The notes under the pieces are model-generated. The model was not told the origin of the DNA and did no database searches. It saw only the letters and a list, made by a program, of their open reading frames with translations. The position numbers were made by a program, and so were the translations under genes. DNA of 64,000 nt from JAFGJQ01 sp964495075 (GTDB taxonomy: Bacteria; Planctomycetota; Phycisphaerae; UBA1845), in NCBI GenBank assembly GCA_964495075.1, contig CAZBUJ010000016.1:1-64000 (forward strand). Direction: 5' to 3'. Below, one piece after another: positions 58,202 to 64,000 of this stretch (position 1 is the first letter of the stretch; each line of letters starts with the position of its first letter).

Positions 58202-60004
58202 TTAATGTGGCCCGTACGCGCGCTCCAGGGCCATCTCGTGGGCCTGGTTGTAGGACGCGTAGAGGTTTGCCCAATCGAAGAGTTGGGACAGTCGTTCGGT
58301 GCGGTTTCGCAGCGCGATGCGCTCGCGACGGGTGAGCCGGGTGAAGCGGTGCAGGATGTCCGTCAATTGCCCGATGGACGCGTCCGTGGACGTGTCCCTG
58401 CGGTCGACGATGAAGATGCCTCGGTCCTCATGGTCGGGCACACGGGACTGAACGAAGGCCCCGCATCCGGAGAGGTTCGAACAGACGGACGGGATGCCCA
58501 TCACCGTACACTCCGCAGGGGTGTAGCCCCACGGTTCGTAGTAGGACGGGAACACGCCGAGATGACAGCCGCGGACGAACTCTTCGTAGTCCATACCGAA
58601 GAGTGGGTTCGTGGAAACGATGAACTCCGGATGATAGACGACTTTCACGCGGTCCTGCGGCGTGTTGAACAATCCGCGATGGCGCAGGTGATTCAGAATC
58701 GGGTCGTTCGCATCGTCGACCATATCATGGGTGACGATGGCCGGCGGCGAAGACTGACGGCGTGAGAAAATCATGCGCTTGAGGCGAACGATGTCCGCGT
58801 CGGCCAGCAGGTGGTCGGGGTCGGGCAACCGCCCGCCGGCCACCGGTCGGAAGATGCGCTCCCCCACCGTATTCGTGATCTGATTGCAGGTGTTCCTCAG
58901 TTCTTCGAGCATGAACCGGTTCTTGAGCACGTTGACGTTGATGCTCCGGGTGGCCGCGGGGGCGATGATGAACGCAACGACGGTCACGTCGCTGCCTTCA
59001 TGCCGGAGCAGCCCGTTGAGTCGAGCCAGGGCCTCGATGAAAAGGTCGATCCCCTTGTTGCGGTACTCGTACCGGCCGGCGATGAAGGTGTAGAGCGTCC
59101 GGTCGAGCTCAAACGAGTACGATCCGAAGAAGTGTCCGCGGACGAACTCGTGGATGCGTTCCTTATAGCTGGCGTGCAACGTCTGGAACTCGTGCAGCGC
59201 CTCGAACCGTTCGACGTTGAGTCCGTTCGGCAACACCACGTCGGGGCGGCGGCCCAGCAAGTGTTCCGCCTCCCGCCCCGTCACTTCGGACACGGTGGTG
59301 AAAACATGCGCCGAATGGGCGGCCGCACGTTCGATGGTGTAGCGCGGGAGAATGTTCAAGCGGGCGGCTTCCGCATCCGGATTCAACGTGTGCAATCGCC
59401 CGTAGAAATCCCCCTCGCATGCGCAGATGTACCGGCCCAGCAGCGTGGCGTGCGTGGTGAATGCCAGCGCGATCGGCAGGTTGTGGTGCCGTATGAGCGG
59501 CATGGCCAACGACGCCATCCACTCGTGGAACTGGGCGATCGTCCGGTACCGGTCGCCGTGACATCGGCAGAGCTCCTGGAAAAACCGGCAGATCATGGCC
59601 CCAAACACCACGGCGTCATCCGTTTCCGGATCCCCGGCCCGCGTAGCGATGCCGCATGCATCCCAGAACCAGCGTTTCCAGTTCTCCACGTTGTGGTACC
59701 CGGACCCGACATCGAGCAGCACGACCCGCGGGTTGCCGGTGACCAGCCATCGCCCGAAGTGCGCGCGCAATCCTTCGTGGCGCAGGCTGGCCAGCACCGG
59801 CTTGAGCAGCTCCCCCGGCTCGATCGGCTCGAACTCCACGTTGGCCGTCTCGGGCACGTAGGGGCCGAGCATGCAGAACCGATCGCCCCACCCCGCCACG
59901 GCGCTGGGGGCCTTGGATCGCAGCACGGTGTAGATCCCGCCGATCTTGCGGCACGTCTCCCAGGAGACTTCGAATAGCAACGGTCCGCCGACGGGGATGT
60001 TCAT
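58202..60004 (-). CDS. Glycogen synthase, eukaryotic-type GT3 family
   Basis: Transfers glucose from UDP-glucose to growing glycogen. The 600-residue protein matches GT3 (GYS) enzymes rather than bacterial GlgA: it opens LLFEVSWETCRKIGGIYTVL, has FHEWMASLAMPLIRHHNLPI, TTHATLLGRYICACEGDFY, VSEVTGREAEHLLGRRPDVV, PNGLNVERFEA and AGRYEYRNKGIDLFIEALARL. The C-terminal E-x7-E motif is YYEPWGYTPAECTVMGIP. No N- or C-terminal regulatory tail is seen, so the enzyme is close to the catalytic core. ATG at 60004 starts a normal GT3 N-terminus. It is alone on the minus strand; no branching enzyme or debranching enzyme is nearby. Confidence 0.93.
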   Translation of the reverse strand: MNIPVGGPLLFEVSWETCRKIGGIYTVLRSKAPSAVAGWGDRFCMLGPYVPETANVEFEPIEPGELLKPVLASLRHEGLRAHFGRWLVTGNPRVVLLDVGSGYHNVENWKRWFWDACGIATRAGDPETDDAVVFGAMICRFFQELCRCHGDRYRTIAQFHEWMASLAMPLIRHHNLPIALAFTTHATLLGRYICACEGDFYGRLHTLNPDAEAARLNILPRYTIERAAAHSAHVFTTVSEVTGREAEHLLGRRPDVVLPNGLNVERFEALHEFQTLHASYKERIHEFVRGHFFGSYSFELDRTLYTFIAGRYEYRNKGIDLFIEALARLNGLLRHEGSDVTVVAFIIAPAATRSINVNVLKNRFMLEELRNTCNQITNTVGERIFRPVAGGRLPDPDHLLADADIVRLKRMIFSRRQSSPPAIVTHDMVDDANDPILNHLRHRGLFNTPQDRVKVVYHPEFIVSTNPLFGMDYEEFVRGCHLGVFPSYYEPWGYTPAECTVMGIPSVCSNLSGCGAFVQSRVPDHEDRGIFIVDRRDTSTDASIGQLTDILHRFTRLTRRERIALRNRTERLSQLFDWANLYASYNQAHEMALERAYGPH

Positions 60005-60245
60005 GGCGAGACCCTTTTAAAGTGCGGTGGCGGCGGCGTCAAACCCGCGTCGTTCCCGCCCGACGGTGGCTGCGGGGACCGGTTCCCGCCGGCTCCGGCG
60101 GCGGTGGACAGCGTGCGGGTCGTTGGGCATACTACACGCTGGCCTGAACGGACGCGGCGGCATGGGTCGGCGCAGTCCGCCCGGTCGGCAACGCCGGGCA
60201 TCACTAGCACGCAGCACGAACTCACTTCGGACGGGAGCGCAGCCG

Positions 60246-61133
<888 letters not shown>

Positions 61134-61179
61134 GATCACCAGGCTCGCCGCGACGAGCCGACAAGAGGAGTGCTTGATC

Positions 61180-62205
61180 ATGCTTACGTCATACACCCCG
61201 GGCGGTATGTCCCTCTCCAGGCCCACTACCGAGCGAATGGCCCGGTGGGCGGCGACGGCCGTGTTGCTTGCGGGCCTCCAGTGGGGCTGCCGCAACGAGC
61301 CGGAGCCGATCGACAAATCGAAGGACGCTACGGCCAAGAAGGTTGCCCCCCAGACGGCCCCCAAGGACCAACCTGAGCCGGGCCGGGCGGCGGCCCAGCC
61401 GAAGTCGGCCGAGACCGCCCTGCCACCCGGTCATCCGCCCATGGGCGAAGGGGCGCCGTCACCCAAGACGGCAACGCCGGTCAACGCGGATAACCCATTG
61501 CCGCCGGTCAACGCGGATGAGCCGTTGCCGCCGGGGCACCCGCCCATTGGCGGGCCGCCGACTCCGGCCAAGACGGCCCCACCGATCAACGTGGATGACC
61601 CCTTGCCGCCCGGACACCCGCCGATCGGCGAGATGAGGCCGCCGGACACGGCGCCGCCGGATAAGGGACCGCCGCCGCGCGATGCGCCGCTCGACCCGAT
61701 CTCGGTTCCGCCGCCGTCGCTAAGTGAGGAGAAAACGGTACTGGATGGGGTCACGCTTACGGTCCCTGTCGGGTGGAAGCAGATCGAGCCGCACGGCAGC
61801 ACGCAGGGGACCTCGTTCGCCCCAAAGGCGATCTTCGACCTCCGCGGCGGGCCGAACGACAGGGCGCCGGTGATGGTACGGGTGACGCATTTTCCCAGCA
61901 TGCGGCAGATGCCCAACCTGGTGGATGAGAACCTGAAGCGCTGGTGCCGCATGTACCAGCAACCGGACGGCACGCCGACGGCGGATCGGGCCAAGGTCGA
62001 GACCATGGAACTCGGCCCGTGCAAAGTCACGGTCGCCGACATCCAGGGCACGTTTCAGAACCGGCCGAATTACGCCATGATCGCGGCGATCATTGAACAC
62101 GACACCGGTCCGTATTTCTTGAAGGCCGTCGGGCCGGCCGAACGCGTGGCGCAGTGGAGGCCATCCATCATACTGTACCTCAAGAGCGTCAAGCCGAACC
62201 CGTAG
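61180..62205 (+). CDS. Proline-rich lipoprotein-like protein, unknown function
   Basis: A 341-residue exported protein. A hydrophobic segment ends AAVLLAGLQWGC, a weak lipobox. Residues about 60-185 are a low-complexity proline-rich region with repeated LPPGHPPxG (three copies, with NADNPLPP and NVDDPLPP spacers). Residues about 190-341 form a globular domain (VLDGVTLTVPVGWKQIEPHG, then APVMVRVTHF, GPCKVTVADIQGTF and GPYFLKAVGPAERVAQWR) that resembles domains read as PsbP-like or membrane-damage-response domains; this is uncertain. ATG at 61180 lies nine bases after AGAGGAG. It follows sucD by 46 bp but the products look unrelated. Confidence 0.65.
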   Translation: MLTSYTPGGMSLSRPTTERMARWAATAVLLAGLQWGCRNEPEPIDKSKDATAKKVAPQTAPKDQPEPGRAAAQPKSAETALPPGHPPMGEGAPSPKTATPVNADNPLPPVNADEPLPPGHPPIGGPPTPAKTAPPINVDDPLPPGHPPIGEMRPPDTAPPDKGPPPRDAPLDPISVPPPSLSEEKTVLDGVTLTVPVGWKQIEPHGSTQGTSFAPKAIFDLRGGPNDRAPVMVRVTHFPSMRQMPNLVDENLKRWCRMYQQPDGTPTADRAKVETMELGPCKVTVADIQGTFQNRPNYAMIAAIIEHDTGPYFLKAVGPAERVAQWRPSIILYLKSVKPNP

Positions 62206-62257
62206 CGGGGCGGGCGGCGCGGGCGCATCGTCCGGCCGGTCGGATCGGACGCGGGTT

Positions 62258-62797
62258 CTATCGCTCGCTCGTGATCGACCGCTGCTGGTGCAACACGGAC
62301 CGGATGAGTTTGCTGATCCGCTCACAGATGAACTCACGGAACCGCTCGCGGGTGAGTTCGCGGGTTCGGAGGGTCGGTCCGCTGGTGACGGCCGGGCCGA
62401 TGTTGTTTGAGTACCGCATCTCGTGAAACGCAATCCGGTGAGTGAGCACCGTGCCCAGGAACCTCACCCCGACCCGTTCGAATGCGACGTCGATGAGGAT
62501 CTCGTTCCCCCCGGCCAGGAACCGCTCCACGTCGAGGTGAATGTCGATGCCCTGTGGTCCGTACTTGTCGGCCACGTCCTGGAAGACGGGGATGAAGTCG
62601 CGGCGGAAGCGGTCGCGGAGCTGCTCGATCGGATCGTCGGAGTGGACACCCAGTCCGTCGCGGTTGCCCGCCTGCCGTGCATTGTAGCGGCCGAGCAGGG
62701 TATCCAGCTTGGCTTCGACGGAGTTGCGGGCCCGGCGAGGTGGTGCGACCCGCAGCGGTACGGGCTTCGCGTTCTGTTGGGGGTCATTGCGGGACAT
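62258..62797 (-). CDS. Conserved-looking hypothetical protein
   Basis: I do not recognise this 179-residue protein. It has no signal peptide or membrane segment. The N-terminal part is basic and Pro/Arg-rich. The rest reads as an alpha/beta domain (DDPIEQLRDRFRRDFIPVFQ, IDIHLDVERFLAGGNEILID, VGVRFLGTVLTHRIAFHEMR). The frame is free of stops and codon use matches the neighbours. ATG at 62797 lacks an evident ribosome site. Confidence 0.6.
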   Translation of the reverse strand: MSRNDPQQNAKPVPLRVAPPRRARNSVEAKLDTLLGRYNARQAGNRDGLGVHSDDPIEQLRDRFRRDFIPVFQDVADKYGPQGIDIHLDVERFLAGGNEILIDVAFERVGVRFLGTVLTHRIAFHEMRYSNNIGPAVTSGPTLRTRELTRERFREFICERISKLIRSVLHQQRSITSER

Positions 62798-63005
62798 GGG
62801 CGGCGGTTCCGGTGTCGGGGGTCCGCGGGGGCTGATACACACGTTATCGGTCGCTCACGCCGACCGCGCAGCCTGGCGCTCCTATCTATCTACCTTCGGC
62901 TGTTACGGAACCCGGCTTGAGGGTCGACCGGGCCGGCGTGACTTCGGGTCCCGTGGGCGGTAGGATCTGCCCGGTGGCGCGAGGATTCCCCCACGGAGGA
63001 CAACC

Positions 63006-64000
63006 ATGCCCGTAGCCGCGTATCTGGCCGGCCTGATGGTGCTGACCTGCGGGGCGGCCCAGTCGCCGCTGACCGCCGAAGAGGGAGCCCCGGTTATCCC
63101 GTTCGAGCAGGCGGGCGAGCACATCGGCCAGACTTGCTTCGTCTACGGGCGGGTGGTCTTGACCAAGAACATTGGGTCCCGCTGCTTCCTGAACTTCCAC
63201 CCGGACTACCGCCATCATTTCACCGTCGTCATCAACCGGGCCAACTACGGCCACTTCCCCGAGCCGCCGGAGAAGATGTACGAAGGCAAGGACGTAAAGG
63301 TGTTCGGCCGGGTCATCGAGTACAACGGCACGCCGGAGATCATGGTTGCGGGACCCGACCAGATCACCGTGCTCACCGACGGGTTTCCCACGCCCGCGCC
63401 GCGGCGGCCGGCCGTCGCCGCGACCCGGCGCAAGTTCGACGGCGTGGCGCGCATCGCCACCTTCAACATCCTAAACCTGTTTGACGGGGAAGACGACCCG
63501 TATCACGACGACGAAGGCACGCCGGCCAAACCGCGCGAGGCGATCGAGAAAGTGGAGGCCACCATCCGGCAGATGGACGCGGACGTGGTCGCCCTGCAGG
63601 AGGTGGAGAACCGGTTCTACCTGCAGCGGTTCGTCGATCTGCTGTTGCCGGACATGGGGTACAACGAGGTCGTTCTGTTGGAAGGCAACGATCATCGCGG
63701 CATCGACGTGGCGATCCTGTCGCGGTTCCCCGTCGGTCCGGTCACGTCGCACCGTCACCTCGCGTTTCCCGACGGCGAGGGGAAGCCGATGTCATTCCGC
63801 CGGGACCTACTGCGAGCCCGCATCGAGCCGCCGGGCGTGCAACCGTTCGATATGTTCGTCGTGCACTTGAAGAGCAAGGGGGGCGTGCCCGAGGCGTCCC
63901 TGCCGATCCGCCTGGGCGAGGCACGGGCGATCCGCCGGATCTGCGATGCGCTGCTGGCGGAACGGAGTACGGCCCGGTTCGTGATCTGCGGCGACTTCAA
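63006..64000 (+). CDS. Exported endonuclease/exonuclease/phosphatase-family protein with N-terminal OB-like domain (3' end beyond window)
   Basis: The gene runs off the right edge after 331 codons. The signal peptide (MPVAAYLAGLMVLTCGAAQS) precedes an OB-fold-like region (about 30-125: EHIGQTCFVYGRVVLTKNIG, then MYEGKDVKVFGRVIEYNGTP). The EEP domain follows: VARIATFNILNLFDG with the catalytic Asn, ADVVALQEVENRFYLQRFVD with the metal Glu, DHRGIDVAILSRFPVG, DMFVVHLKSKGG and FVICGDF at the edge. This layout matches exported DNase/phosphodiesterase-like proteins. GGAGGA lies before the ATG at 63006. Substrate is unknown. Confidence 0.88.
   Translation, partial: MPVAAYLAGLMVLTCGAAQSPLTAEEGAPVIPFEQAGEHIGQTCFVYGRVVLTKNIGSRCFLNFHPDYRHHFTVVINRANYGHFPEPPEKMYEGKDVKVFGRVIEYNGTPEIMVAGPDQITVLTDGFPTPAPRRPAVAATRRKFDGVARIATFNILNLFDGEDDPYHDDEGTPAKPREAIEKVEATIRQMDADVVALQEVENRFYLQRFVDLLLPDMGYNEVVLLEGNDHRGIDVAILSRFPVGPVTSHRHLAFPDGEGKPMSFRRDLLRARIEPPGVQPFDMFVVHLKSKGGVPEASLPIRLGEARAIRRICDALLAERSTARFVICGDF

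Overview
The window is GC-rich bacterial chromosome. Several things point to the Planctomycetes/Phycisphaerae (PVC) group. There are many pseudopilin-type proteins with long leaders and a cysteine-rich secreted protein built of GACC repeats. There is a membrane protein ending in a CxxCGYDLTGN...CPECG zinc ribbon. Unusual domain fusions are present (DM13 + dockerin-like + spondin; cyclophilin + FKBP), as is a eukaryotic-type GT3 glycogen synthase. Short AT-rich dispersed repeats are scattered between genes. The assignment rests on gene content only; no rRNA or tRNA is visible.

Layout. (1) 1-18031, all on the minus strand: a type II secretion/type IV pilus-like operon. In transcription order it encodes a PilB/GspE ATPase, PilT, a second GspE ATPase, the GspF platform, two GspG-like, one GspH-like, one GspI-like and one GspJ-like pseudopilin, and a giant GspK-like minor pseudopilin. 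A secreted GACC-repeat protein follows, cut by the left edge. No secretin, GspC/L/M or prepilin peptidase is in view. (2) 18.2-23.7 kb, plus strand: pyruvate phosphate dikinase with a histone-H1-like lysine-rich tail, a small SET-domain methyltransferase and a C69 dipeptidase. (3) 23.7-25.4 kb: a complete insertion sequence inside an AT-rich repeat. (4) 25.4-31.7 kb: Xaa-His dipeptidase, a thioredoxin-like protein, an ECF sigma factor with a zinc-type anti-sigma-like partner, a DM13-spondin protein, and a zinc-ribbon membrane protein followed by a decayed paralogue. (5) 31.7-42.4 kb: ClpB, a DUF4382-like lipoprotein with a cysteine minisatellite, a lipoate ligase-family protein, an IS1595-like element, GcvPB, GroEL and GroES. 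(6) 42.6-48.4 kb, minus strand: a LolA-like protein, an S41 protease, a cyclophilin-FKBP fusion and a CPA2 antiporter with CBS domains. (7) 48.5-53.9 kb: a dead kbl copy, then acetyl-CoA synthetase, acyl carrier protein and intact kbl, convergent with threonine dehydrogenase. (8) 53.9-64 kb: a LolA-like carrier, a VTT membrane protein, an ABC ATPase and FtsX-type permease, GT3 glycogen synthase, SucD, a proline-rich lipoprotein, an unknown protein, and an endonuclease/exonuclease/phosphatase-family protein cut by the right edge.

The three observations most likely to be new biology are: (a) the histone-like tail on a metabolic enzyme (PPDK) encoded next to a SET-domain protein lysine methyltransferase candidate; (b) the acs-acp-kbl row beside tdh, which suggests a carrier-protein version of 2-amino-3-oxobutyrate chemistry, with a pseudogenised kbl upstream; (c) the very large GspK-like protein with a lamin-tail-like insert, encoded next to a candidate secreted substrate.
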